From the NCBI RefSeq assembly GCF_007990205.1, contig NZ_BJWE01000005.1, forward strand, positions 1 through 64,000: a stretch of 64,000 bases of DNA. Direction: 5' to 3'. How positions within the stretch are numbered: the stretch's first letter is position 1; each line of letters begins with the position of its first letter. The translations under genes and the position numbers were made by a program. The DNA is from Pediococcus parvulus (GTDB lineage Bacteria > Bacillota > Bacilli > Lactobacillales > Lactobacillaceae). A model generated the notes under the pieces. It was not told the DNA's origin. It saw only the letters and a list, made by a program, of their open reading frames with translations, and did no database searches. This document shows positions 45,472 through 53,443 of this stretch, one piece after another.

Positions 45472-45699
45472 CTATTTTGGTTCTTCTTTACTCTTATTCA
45501 TTCTTCTAAATTTAAGCTGTGCGTTAATCCTCTGTGCTGTCAATCGCCAATAAGTGCGTAGTGCGATCCAAATACAGACATATATAATCATGAAATTAAT
45601 CAAAAAAATAACTAAATTATTGCCAACTAACCAATTCCAATGAAACAAAAGATTAAATCCACTCACGCTCAAAAAAGAAACTATAATCAGAATGGTCAA
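45472..45699 (-). CDS. Small membrane protein, unknown
   Basis: 75 aa with two hydrophobic helices (about residues 3-20 and 25-48) and a strongly basic C-terminal tail (RINAQLKFRRMNKSKEEPK). Starts at TTG with GAGGG 4 nt upstream, a rather short distance. It lies 19 bp before the NUDIX gene. No family recognised. Confidence 0.5.
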   Translation of the reverse strand: MTILIIVSFLSVSGFNLLFHWNWLVGNNLVIFLINFMIIYVCIWIALRTYWRLTAQRINAQLKFRRMNKSKEEPK

Positions 45700-45730
45700 T
45701 TCACCCTCGTCGATAGCATCAGCATTGACC

Positions 45731-46138
45731 TTACTTTAATAAACTAAATTTCTTAGTTAAGTTTCGAACCACTGTGTCTTCTCCACTGATTGCAATTCCA
45801 ACCGGATCGGTTTCCTCTAGTTTACTACTTGAAATTTTCGCTGCATATTCTTCAAATTGGTTATTAAGTGATTGACCCGTAGCTGTGAACACAACACTCA
45901 CCACCTGATCGTTGGCAGTCAAGCTTTTAGCGAGATTTGCAATTTGGCCTTTGCCACCTTTCAACACCACTGTGCTGTATTTAATACCTGCATGAAGTAC
46001 TTGGTCTTGATCAATAACTGGATGCTCTGAAAATACGGCAGGGTCTAATTTGGAAATTTGGCCCATTAATATCGCGGCCACATTACCAACTTGACCAATA
46101 GAAAGATTTCTATCCAAAATTATTGCATTTCTCTTCAT
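45731..46138 (-). CDS. DUF2000 family protein
   Basis: A 135-aa soluble protein; the opening NAIILDRNLSIGQVGNVAAILMG and the ALQ-like HPVIDQDQVLHAGIKYSTVVLK segment are typical of DUF2000 (peptidyl-tRNA-hydrolase-II-like fold). Biochemical function not established. Ribosome binding site GAGGTG 8 nt before the ATG. Confidence 0.8.
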   Translation of the reverse strand: MKRNAIILDRNLSIGQVGNVAAILMGQISKLDPAVFSEHPVIDQDQVLHAGIKYSTVVLKGGKGQIANLAKSLTANDQVVSVVFTATGQSLNNQFEEYAAKISSSKLEETDPVGIAISGEDTVVRNLTKKFSLLK

Positions 46139-46226
46139 AAGGGATTCACCTCGTTCATAAGATATACATACTATACCTATTGTTGGTAACTAAAACTAGC
46201 AAAAGTTTTGTTTGTCCAAACAATTC

Positions 46227-46292
46227 AAAAAAACAGCCTAAACCATTTCATGCAAAATTTTTGCGTAAAATTGGCTTAGCCTGTTTTTTATC
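46227..46292. terminator. Bidirectional terminator
   Basis: AAAAAACAG-CTAA pairs with TTAG-CTGTTTTTT across an imperfect inner stem. It ends the coiled-coil gene on the minus strand and separates it from the DUF2000 gene. Confidence 0.75.
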
Positions 46293-46315
46293 AGTAATTT
46301 ATTATTTATTAGAAA

Positions 46316-46534
46316 CTAGTTATCCGCATCTGTATCGTCATCCAATCGGGCTTTTAAAACTTCAATCGCCTGGTTAGTCGTTTCGATCTCTTCAATCACT
46401 TCCGACAAAGTCAGACCCTCGGAGCTGTAGCCTTTGTACGTAGCAGTCACGTATTCGTTTTCTTCCAATTGGCGAACACGTTCCCTCAAGTTGCCCAATT
46501 CTTCAATCATTTGGTCGTATTCACGATCGGTCAT
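46316..46534 (-). CDS. Small acidic coiled-coil protein
   Basis: 72 aa, acidic. Residues 5-30 (DQMIEELGNLRERVRQLEEN) and 45-65 have heptad spacing typical of a coiled coil, with a basic YVTATYKGYSSEG turn between. Ribosome binding site GAGGT before the ATG. It follows the 194-aa unknown gene on the same strand by 40 bp. No family recognised. Confidence 0.65.
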   Translation of the reverse strand: MTDREYDQMIEELGNLRERVRQLEENEYVTATYKGYSSEGLTLSEVIEEIETTNQAIEVLKARLDDDTDADN

Positions 46535-46574
46535 TTAGCCTACCTCACATTCATCGTTTTAACCAACTATTTTC

Positions 46575-47159
46575 CTAAGCTAAAGCTTCTGGTGCATCCA
46601 ATTGGGGACCTTTCCCTTCACGTGCCAGCACCCAATCATCATAGTTCCATTCTTCAGTTGCCCGTCTCGAACGCATATAGTCCCACTCCGATTCACGTTC
46701 AACTTCCATAATCTGCCCACCAGGCCCAATCGTCACCCAGTTGTAGGAACCATTATTATGGGCAAATTTTATCCACAGCACGTCAAAATCGATTCGTTTT
46801 CCCTTGCTAGTTTTATAAAATCGTTTTAATCTGTCAATTCTCATAAATTGTAACCCCCGGGCATAATCTGCGTCCAAATTCTCCCAAACATCGGTGGCAA
46901 GTTGCACCAGATTGTTTTCAGATGGAAGCGGTAAACTAGGGTTTCCAAAAAAATTATTGTAGCTAATCAAGCGACCATCTTCACCATAAACTAAGGTCAG
47001 ATGGGCATTATTGGAAACGACCTCTTTTTCTTGTTGATAACGTTCAACGCGAACTTTTTCACGATTGCGCTGTCGTTGTGTCGAAGAAACTAATTTAAAT
47101 TCATCAGGAATTATTAGATCACGATCGATTTGATTCTTAACTAATACATACTCTGTCAT
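46575..47159 (-). CDS. Hypothetical protein, 194 aa
   Basis: A soluble, tryptophan-rich protein of unknown family. N-terminal part is highly charged (RQRNREKVRVERYQQEKE, near residues 30-50); the C-terminal half is rich in Trp and Tyr (VTIGPGGQIMEVERESEWDY). No signal peptide or membrane helix. The ATG at 47159 is 10 nt from GGAG. It lies 39 bp after a MarR gene on the same strand and may be in that operon. Confidence 0.65.
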   Translation of the reverse strand: MTEYVLVKNQIDRDLIIPDEFKLVSSTQRQRNREKVRVERYQQEKEVVSNNAHLTLVYGEDGRLISYNNFFGNPSLPLPSENNLVQLATDVWENLDADYARGLQFMRIDRLKRFYKTSKGKRIDFDVLWIKFAHNNGSYNWVTIGPGGQIMEVERESEWDYMRSRRATEEWNYDDWVLAREGKGPQLDAPEALA

Positions 47160-47198
47160 ATCACTCACGCTCCATTTTCTCTGCAAACTATTGAGTTT

Positions 47199-47636
47199 TC
47201 AATCTAATAACGCATCCAATCCAGTTTCCATTTTCCCAACTAACTGTTTCAAAACCACAGCTTCTTTGGGATCTAACGTTTCAACGACTGCTTGATTAAT
47301 CGTCGGGAGGCAACGGACTAATTGATCGTACTTTTGCGTGCCAAGTGGCGTCAACTTGATAATGCGCGTACGACCATCTACTGGTGATTTTTCTTTTGAA
47401 ATATAACCTAATTTGATCAACCGATTTAATCGCCGGGTCACATTACTTGGATTGAGGTAAATTTGTTTAAAAAGCTCTTCTTGCGATAATTCGCCCATAT
47501 CGCCCACTTTTAGCACAAAAAAGTAGGTACTTGATGTCAAACCCAAATCCTTTAACTCTTTATTCATATACTGACTCACCTTATGTGAAACTGTATTAAT
47601 TGCCCTAAGGTAACTATCTAATTCTCTTTTTGCCAT
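47199..47636 (-). CDS. MarR-family regulator of the adjacent exporter
   Basis: A 145-aa winged-helix protein; the HTH LSQEELFKQIYLNPSNVTRRL (in two parts) and wing SKEKSPVDGRTRIIKLT (residues 50-100) are clear. Its start lies inside the end of the DHA2 exporter gene (23-bp overlap), so exporter and regulator are translated together. A 22-bp perfect palindrome upstream of the exporter (49062-49083) is its likely operator. Confidence 0.9.
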   Translation of the reverse strand: MAKRELDSYLRAINTVSHKVSQYMNKELKDLGLTSSTYFFVLKVGDMGELSQEELFKQIYLNPSNVTRRLNRLIKLGYISKEKSPVDGRTRIIKLTPLGTQKYDQLVRCLPTINQAVVETLDPKEAVVLKQLVGKMETGLDALLD

Positions 47637-49029
47637 GTTTGAAGTCCTTTCGAATCGCGTAAATTATATAAAGCAGTGCCATGCCTAATAACAATAAGCC
47701 GACCGCATATGTCCAACGTTGGGCAACTAAAAATGAACTTTTGGACACGCCAATTGCGGTATCTATTTCGCGATGATTGATGATAGATAGCACGCGATAA
47801 AAAATAATGGTCGACAATGTTGTGCCTAGAACTAAACCAAATTCGCGCACTAATGAATTGGTTGAACCAGCCATTCCCCGTAATTTTTCAGGTACCGACT
47901 GCATGATAATCACACTGTTGGGGGTGCCAAATGTGGCCGTTCCGACAGCCATGATAGCAGAAAGCCCAATAAAATAAAGCGGCTCGGATTTCCTAGTTAA
48001 AAATAATAGTCCAATTTGAGTCATCATAAGAATGCTCATTCCAATAGTCATTTCCACATGTTGGTCATAATGATCTGAAATGTACCCGGCCATTGGGGAT
48101 GCAAACACTGACACAACGGGAGCAACCATTAATAAAATCCCTGAGAATTGCGTGGAATAGTTTAAAACAAGCTGTAAATATAACGGAGCTAAAATTGTAA
48201 AAAAGTAAGAGACAATAAAACTCAAAAACACGACGATAATGCTCTTTCTAAACATCTCATTGCGAAAAATTGTGAAGTTCAATAATGGTCGCAATGCTTT
48301 TTGTTCTGTTTTGACAAAACACCAACAAAAACCACCTAACAGGATGAGCAGTCCCGCCAAATAGGCAATGTGCGTATTCAGCTGAGTGGTCAACAAATAT
48401 AAACATGTCGCAGCCAAAGCAAGGAGAATTGCACCATACCAGTCAATCCCCTTTTCTTTATGGCGTATACTTTTCGGGAAAACTAAAACCTCTATAATCA
48501 GACAAATTATTCCAATTGGTAAGTTAATCCAAAAAATGTAGCTCCACGGAAAACTGCCTAAAATAAGTCCACCTAATCCGGGACCTGCCAGTGCACCTAG
48601 AGAAATAAAAATACTTTCAACACCAAACGCACGTCCTAACTGTTTGGCTGGAAATGTATCGGTGACAATTGCATAGCTATTAGCCATGGTCATACTGGCA
48701 CCAATTCCTTGAACAAAACGGCCTCCCAATACAAACTCGATTGTGTGTCCAGCTCCGGCTAAAAATGAACCGACCAAGAAAATAAATGTGCCAATTTCAA
48801 AAATTTGCACTCGTCCGTATTGATCACCAAATTGGCCAAATAATAATAACGTCGCACAAATGGTAATTAAATAGACCGAAATAATTAAGGTTGTCGTACC
48901 AGTTGCTGCATTTAAACTCTGTGCAATTTGAGGAATCGCGATAGCCACAATGCTCCCATCTACGATCACCATGAAAAAGAATAATCCTAGTACCGATAAT
49001 ATCAACCAGCGTCGTTTTTGTGATAGCAT
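47614..49029 (-). CDS. DHA2-family MFS exporter in an operon with MarR
   Basis: A 471-aa, 14-helix antiporter. VDGSIVAIAIPQIAQSL at TM1 (motif D1), the GRFVQGIGASMTMANSY region and motif C LGALAGPGLGGLILGSFPW near residue 143 match EmrB/LmrB-type DHA2 exporters. GAGGG lies about 8 nt before the ATG. Its own MarR repressor gene follows with overlap, which implies that the exported compound or a relative induces it. Confidence 0.9.
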   Translation of the reverse strand: MLSQKRRWLILSVLGLFFFMVIVDGSIVAIAIPQIAQSLNAATGTTTLIISVYLITICATLLLFGQFGDQYGRVQIFEIGTFIFLVGSFLAGAGHTIEFVLGGRFVQGIGASMTMANSYAIVTDTFPAKQLGRAFGVESIFISLGALAGPGLGGLILGSFPWSYIFWINLPIGIICLIIEVLVFPKSIRHKEKGIDWYGAILLALAATCLYLLTTQLNTHIAYLAGLLILLGGFCWCFVKTEQKALRPLLNFTIFRNEMFRKSIIVVFLSFIVSYFFTILAPLYLQLVLNYSTQFSGILLMVAPVVSVFASPMAGYISDHYDQHVEMTIGMSILMMTQIGLLFLTRKSEPLYFIGLSAIMAVGTATFGTPNSVIIMQSVPEKLRGMAGSTNSLVREFGLVLGTTLSTIIFYRVLSIINHREIDTAIGVSKSSFLVAQRWTYAVGLLLLGMALLYIIYAIRKDFKHGKKRIR

Positions 49030-49061
49030 TTGACCACCCTCTCGATGGTATCATGGACCAA

Positions 49062-49083
49062 TTTATTTGCTTAAGCAAATAAA
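49062..49083. promoter_or_regulatory. 22-bp perfect palindrome, likely MarR operator
   Basis: TTTATTTGCTT is followed at once by its exact reverse complement. A TTGACA (minus strand, 49101-49096) lies just upstream, so bound repressor would cover the promoter. The rest of 49084-49331 contains no gene. Confidence 0.8.
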
Positions 49084-49340
49084 AAGGCTTGGTTTTGTCA
49101 AACTCTTTCAAAAAAATTATATTGTGACATCCTACAAATAACCTGCCAACACTATTCTGGAGAATTCGAAGTACAAAGTTAGGACTGGTAGATTTAAAAG
49201 TTAATAGAATTTCGTAACTTTTCTAAGTTAAGGGGTATTTTAATTACAGAGGCAATCTTCATTAATTTAAATTAGTAATCAAATTTTTTTAATTCAAATA
49301 ACGATGTGCTACATTTGGAGTACAAAAGGAAGTGATACAA

Positions 49341-49611
49341 ATGCCCGCTACTGATCGTATACAAGTACGTATTGACGCTGCTATAAAGAAACGTGCCGAA
49401 GAAAAACTAAGAGAAAAGGGCTTTACAATTTCTGAATTCACAAGGATGATCCTGGCAGATGTTGCCAATAACAAACTGACCGTGAGAATTGAAACTGCAA
49501 ACAATCAAGTAAACGCAAGCCTTGCTGAAGTTGTAAAAAGATACTGACAACTCAAAAGAAATCAAATCGTATTCAGATATAGACTCTTTGGAAAGGGAAT
49601 TATTTAAGTAA
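49341..49611 (+). pseudogene. RelB/DinJ-like antitoxin, frameshifted near its C-terminus
   Basis: The first 68 codons read as an intact RelB/DinJ ribbon-helix-helix (RIQVRIDAAIKKRAEEKL then KGFTISEFTRMILADVA). The frame then stops at 49545-49547. If one A is removed from the AAAAA run just before, the frame continues as VKDTDNSKEIKSYSDIDSLE then RELFK and TAA at 49609-49611, directly touching the toxin ATG. That tail is the usual toxin-binding end, so the antitoxin is broken by a one-base insertion (or a sequencing error). AAAGGAAG precedes the ATG. Confidence 0.8.
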
Positions 49612-49838
49612 ATGCAAAAATTCACTTTAACTCCTACCAAACAATTTAAAAAAAGCCTAAAACGGGTAAAAAAGAACCCACGCTGGAAACCAATCTGTCA
49701 AAAATCATCAAATTACACCGAAACCAATCCGTTACCATGGCGATACGTTCTTCAATGCTTTATAGAAGACTCTGAAATTCCGGATTACTTTACGCACATC
49801 CACTAATGGTCAAACAAAAATACCCAGAACGCAAGTAG
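49612..49838 (+). pseudogene. RelE/YafQ-like toxin, frameshifted and truncated
   Basis: Begins MQKFTLTPTKQFKKSLKRVK then KNPRWKPI, as in YafQ/RelE-superfamily mRNA interferases, but ends early as DYFTHIH. Adding one T to the TTT run restores DYFYAHPLMVK, the usual continuation, but this too runs into a stop after QKYPERK within the following terminator. The catalytic C-terminal third is absent, so the toxin should be inactive. It is directly behind the antitoxin (stop and start adjacent). Confidence 0.75.
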
Positions 49839-49850
49839 CAGTCTGAGTAT
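49820..49850 (-). terminator. Terminator of the frameshifted secreted-protein gene
   Basis: ATAC-CAG / CTG-GTAT stem with one mismatch, followed on the minus strand by TTTTTG. A closely similar hairpin recurs at 52564-52593, sharing AAAAATACCCAG and the GTATAA-TTGAAAA flank. The 49851-49985 stretch holds nothing else. Confidence 0.7.
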
Positions 49851-49985
49851 AATTTGAAAAGCACATTGCCATAATACGTCTCTGTAAGCTTTTAACTTAA
49901 AAATGATTTGGTTAGTATAAAAAGTATTTGTAACGAGCGTCCCCACCCCTATAAAACAGCCATAGCCTCCTAAAGTTTAGGGATC

Positions 49986-51126
49986 CTATTCTTTTTCCTT
50001 TGCCACCACATTTATATTATTACTGACTACAAATGAGCTTGGCGTTTCATTCGCTAACACCATACTGGACAATTTTGGATACGAAACGGGGGCAGGTAGA
50101 TAATAGAAAGTTGGCATTTTTTTGTAATAGTGCCATTTTTTTAGATCTTTTTGATTGTACAACCGTAATGGCAATAAAATCAGGTACTTTTGTCCATCCT
50201 GAGTTGTCATGAAATAATACTGATCACTTTGATATCCCTCAGAATTGGGAATTGCCCCTTGATAATAACCGACTGAAATCGTTGATGTGTAATCATAATC
50301 GTATTCAAGTGATTCATCATCACTTAAAGTGGATTTGGTAATTTTAGCAACTGATAAATTCAGAAATTCAGCCCGCTGTTTAATAAACGCACGCCACTGG
50401 TTATCAGTATACTTAGGTTTGTAAGTTGCTTTTAAAAACCGCTTTTTGAACGTTCGGTTTGAAATCCTTTGACTATGAGATCGAGCTTTGTCGGCCTTTT
50501 CCTGTTTTTGGTAAAGACTCTTTGCATGCTTTTTAAGATAAACCTGTAATTGCTTGGCATCTTTAACGCTCAAAACATGTTTGAAAATCCAATGAACCGC
50601 TGAATCATACTGCTGTTGTTCGCGTTTGAGTGATGCCTTGGATTCCAAGGGCTTACTCCCTACCTCATAACTAGTATGAGCAGCACCCAAAGAATTTGTT
50701 CCGGCATTAATCAAATAAGTGCTAGAGAATTCAGCACGAGGTTGTTTACTAAAATCATCATCGTTATTTGAGTAACTCAACCTAATTTTATGTTTACTAA
50801 AATCACCGCCGAATCGCACCACAAAGAGGTCATCACTATCCTGACTCATAAAATCTAGGAACCCTCGACCCCTTATCATCTTCAATATATGTCAAATTAA
50901 ATATCATTGCCGACCTATTTTTCGTCTTTGGCACCTTAATTGGTTTTTTAAACGTGATATCGTATTGGTCATCGGTTCCTTGATCCTTCGCTACTGTTGC
51001 AATCGGATACTTATTAAGAAATTTCTTAGCGCCATCAGTTGACCCGCTGAAATCAATAGCAAGAAATCCAACTATCAACGCACAAACTACGACCGCAACT
51101 GAAATCACAAGCGTCTTTCTTTTCAT
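49986..51126 (-). pseudogene. Membrane-anchored exported protein broken by a frameshift
   Basis: Two overlapping frames form one ancestral protein of ~375 aa. The first (50836-51126) starts MKRKTLVISVAVVVCALIVG, a membrane anchor, and runs to YIEDDKG; the second (from about 50875) continues RGFLDFMSQDSDDLFVVRF. Removing one G from the GGGG run at about 50868-50871 joins them. The large second part is rich in Lys/Tyr/Gln, with no family recognised; 'SVGYYQGAIPNSEG' and 'FYYLPAPVSYP' look extracellular. Either a real pseudogene or a homopolymer error. Confidence 0.75.
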
Positions 51127-51195
51127 CTTTTCCCCTATCGTCTTTCAAATTCGTTTTTAAGTCATAAATTATGGTCAAACGTTCTAATCTTAGTA

Positions 51196-51870
51196 TTACT
51201 TTTCCGCCAACTTACGTGACCTGGTCAATTTAATAATCGACACGATCGGAACAACTACGAAAGGAAGCACTATTGCCACGCCAACCATCGCCGAAATTGA
51301 TAAGTACATCACAATAAAGAAGAAACTGTTATAAACACCATAAAGAATAACAAGGAGAAATAAATAACCAATTTCGCCAAGCCAAATTTTAAATCTGGTT
51401 CGTTTAGGTGCATTCTTAGTAAACAACGGCAATGCAAATACCACCATCGCACCGATCAATTGTAGAAACAATGCGATCAACCCAGCATTATAAGGCCACT
51501 GAAGCATCGTTGTTGAAGTCCCAATCATTTCACCTTTTGTCTGCAGCTCATCTTCAACAAACCAGACTGTCTCGCCAACAATTAGTAAGGCATATGGCAA
51601 AATGCAATTGATCCACAATCGGTAGTTTCTGGTGAACCAACGGCTATCTAATTGATAATTTTCCGGTTTATAATGATAAGCCAGCCAACCAAATACAAGT
51701 CCAAGAAGCAGTGCACCTACCAAATCCAAACTCATAAAGCTGGTTAGCAGTAAAGCAGAAAGTCCGCTCGACGCCACGCCAAAAACGAGCATCAGACGCA
51801 TACCAACAAGATAAATGGTCACAATCAAGCTCACCATCGCCAAGATAAAATATAGACGGGCTTTTTTCAT
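51196..51870 (-). CDS. Multi-pass membrane protein, unknown
   Basis: A 224-aa protein with six predicted helices (about residues 5-27, 33-62, 90-108, 130-152, 165-185 and 190-215) and short charged loops. AGAGG lies 8 nt before the ATG at 51870; the six-codon upstream extension overlaps that site. No conserved motif or family recognised. It is in a run of small same-strand membrane genes (51.1-53.2 kb) of unknown purpose. Confidence 0.65.
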   Translation of the reverse strand: MKKARLYFILAMVSLIVTIYLVGMRLMLVFGVASSGLSALLLTSFMSLDLVGALLLGLVFGWLAYHYKPENYQLDSRWFTRNYRLWINCILPYALLIVGETVWFVEDELQTKGEMIGTSTTMLQWPYNAGLIALFLQLIGAMVVFALPLFTKNAPKRTRFKIWLGEIGYLFLLVILYGVYNSFFFIVMYLSISAMVGVAIVLPFVVVPIVSIIKLTRSRKLAEK

Positions 51871-51943
51871 CTTCTCATCCTCTATTTTCAATTTTTTATA
51901 TTAGGTCGTAAATTTGACCCTTCGGCTAGCTTATTTAAACAAA

Positions 51944-51986
51944 ACAAATGACGTCTTGTTGTTATGAAGCTTCGCAAAACGTCATC
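51944..51986 (-). terminator. Terminator after the 116-aa membrane gene
   Basis: AAATGACGT pairs with ACGTCAT, followed on the minus strand by TTTGTTTTG. Confidence 0.75.
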
Positions 51987-52001
51987 TCAAAACTACTTAG
52001 T

Positions 52002-52352
52002 TTAAATAAAATAATCAATCAATTGAAACAATCCTAATCCCACAAAAAAGATTCCGTAGATATAGGTCCAAATTCGGTTTGGAATAAAGGACAGTGCTGA
52101 TCGGTCTTTAACTTCAACTTGTTGCAAAGTTTGCTCATCAACAAAGACTCTTTTTTCTTTAGAAATAAAATACTTGCAGAATAAATAGTTAATTCCTGCT
52201 GATACCAGTCCAAACACAATCAGTGTAATCCCCGTCTGTAATAAAGTTGCCATATTCGTGCTTTCTAATGCACCTGAAATTAGACCAACACCTAAGCCGC
52301 CGAGCATTCCAGAAACTAGTACTAAAAGCCATTTTCCTCGCCACACAAGCAT
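52002..52352 (-). CDS. Small membrane protein, 116 aa
   Basis: Three predicted helices (residues 5-27, 33-55 and 92-113) separated by a charged cytosolic stretch (SKEKRVFVDEQTLQQVEVKD). AGGAGG lies 8 nt before the ATG at 52352; the longer open stretch upstream contains that site and is rejected. No family recognised. It may belong with the neighbouring membrane genes. Confidence 0.65.
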   Translation of the reverse strand: MLVWRGKWLLVLVSGMLGGLGVGLISGALESTNMATLLQTGITLIVFGLVSAGINYLFCKYFISKEKRVFVDEQTLQQVEVKDRSALSFIPNRIWTYIYGIFFVGLGLFQLIDYFI

Positions 52353-52430
52353 ATTAATTCCTCCTAATACTTCAATTATTAATATGATATTACAGTATTT
52401 ACTGCTTATTGACAATAGTAATTTAAGCAA

Positions 52431-52736
52431 ATTTGCAAGTTACTATTAGATAAAAAGATTTATCGAGATCAGTTAAAAATTTGAATACTAGTTTTTCACA
52501 AATCCACCTCGCAAAGTACGCTTCCACATTGGGGTAGAACATTGAACTAGTTTTTGCAAAAAAATACCCAGCCACATACAGCGGCCTGGGTATAAGTTGA
52601 AAACCTATTGTAATATTAATACCTTTTTAAAAATTGAACTAGCAAACCAACAATTATGGCTAGCATTACGGCGCAAAATGCTAAAAGAACCACAAAAATA
52701 ATCGAACCCTACATTAACCCAACCTCATTTCAAAGA
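52431..52736. other. Gap of about 300 bp: terminator and a broken small ORF
   Basis: A terminator (ATACCCAG/CTGGGTAT, 52564-52593, T7 run on the minus strand) follows a possible 33-codon membrane-peptide ORF (52616-52714). The part at 52431-52560 shows nothing. Confidence 0.6.
52616..52714 (-). pseudogene. Possible small membrane peptide with a stop at codon 2
   Basis: On the minus strand GAGGTTGGGTTA precedes ATG TAG GGT TCG ATT; after the TAG the frame reads SIIFVVLLAFCAVMLAIIVG then LLVQFLKRY and TAA, a single membrane helix with a basic end. A TGG to TAG change at codon 2 would explain it. A GTG a few codons later could alternatively start translation. Confidence 0.35.
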
Positions 52737-53231
52737 TTAGCTAAATTTCCGATGCATTCCTACATTCACTGCCAATGACCCAGCGAGAAACAGAATCACG
52801 GCAACGTTAGAAATCACTGCAAACACAGTGGCTGCATTCAAAAATCCAAAGGCAATCAAGACAAAAAGCCAAGATTGAATTGCTAGCCAAATGACTACAC
52901 CATCTACTAAAGAGAGTTTAAATAATTTGATATTTAAAATATCCAAAAACGCTGGCAACCGAAATTCAAAATCACTAACTACTTTTCTACACAGATGGTA
53001 GCTCACTAAGCCAAGTAAAACCTGTGCTAGAAAGAAAACAACTAAAATGGCAACCAAAGAATTAACTTGATCTCCAGTAGCTACTGTAATGGCATATACT
53101 GGGTGACCCCAGAAATTAATCAGTGTCGGAATTTGCGCCAGAATATACTTTCCAAAATAGACAACTGTCAAAACCTCAACAAAAATATTCACTAACATAA
53201 ATGCACTAAGTTTGTATCTGAACTTTATCAT
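52737..53231 (-). CDS. Four-helix membrane protein, unknown
   Basis: A 164-aa protein with helices at about residues 10-30, 55-80, 102-125 and 132-155. GGAGG lies 7 nt before the ATG. The layout resembles DUF2975-like proteins but no defining motif was seen. Downstream is a small membrane-peptide remnant and a strong terminator, so they may have formed one unit. Confidence 0.65.
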   Translation of the reverse strand: MIKFRYKLSAFMLVNIFVEVLTVVYFGKYILAQIPTLINFWGHPVYAITVATGDQVNSLVAILVVFFLAQVLLGLVSYHLCRKVVSDFEFRLPAFLDILNIKLFKLSLVDGVVIWLAIQSWLFVLIAFGFLNAATVFAVISNVAVILFLAGSLAVNVGMHRKFS

Positions 53232-53397
53232 AGTAAGCCTCCATCCCCGCTTGTGATCTCATAACTTCAAATTAAAATGTAAGCGTTTTATTTGCAACTT
53301 CATTATACTAGCAATTTATGAATTAGCAAACTTCTAATTTTTAGTGCTACAAAATTTTTTCAATCAAACAGTGCATACTGTTTTCTAAAAAATCCAA

Positions 53398-53443
53398 AAC
53401 AATAGACCTCAAGTTTTTTACAACCTGAGGTCTATTGTTTTAT
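53398..53443 (-). terminator. Terminator of the serine hydrolase gene
   Basis: AATAGACCTCA pairs with TGAGGTCTATT, with T-rich flanks (TTGTTTTG on the minus strand). Confidence 0.88.

Noticed and set aside
49341-51126. Programmed frameshifting in the toxin-antitoxin and exported-protein genes
   Set aside because: No slippery heptamer with a downstream stem was found, and the shifts need insertions in some cases and deletions in others. Decay or sequencing error fits better.
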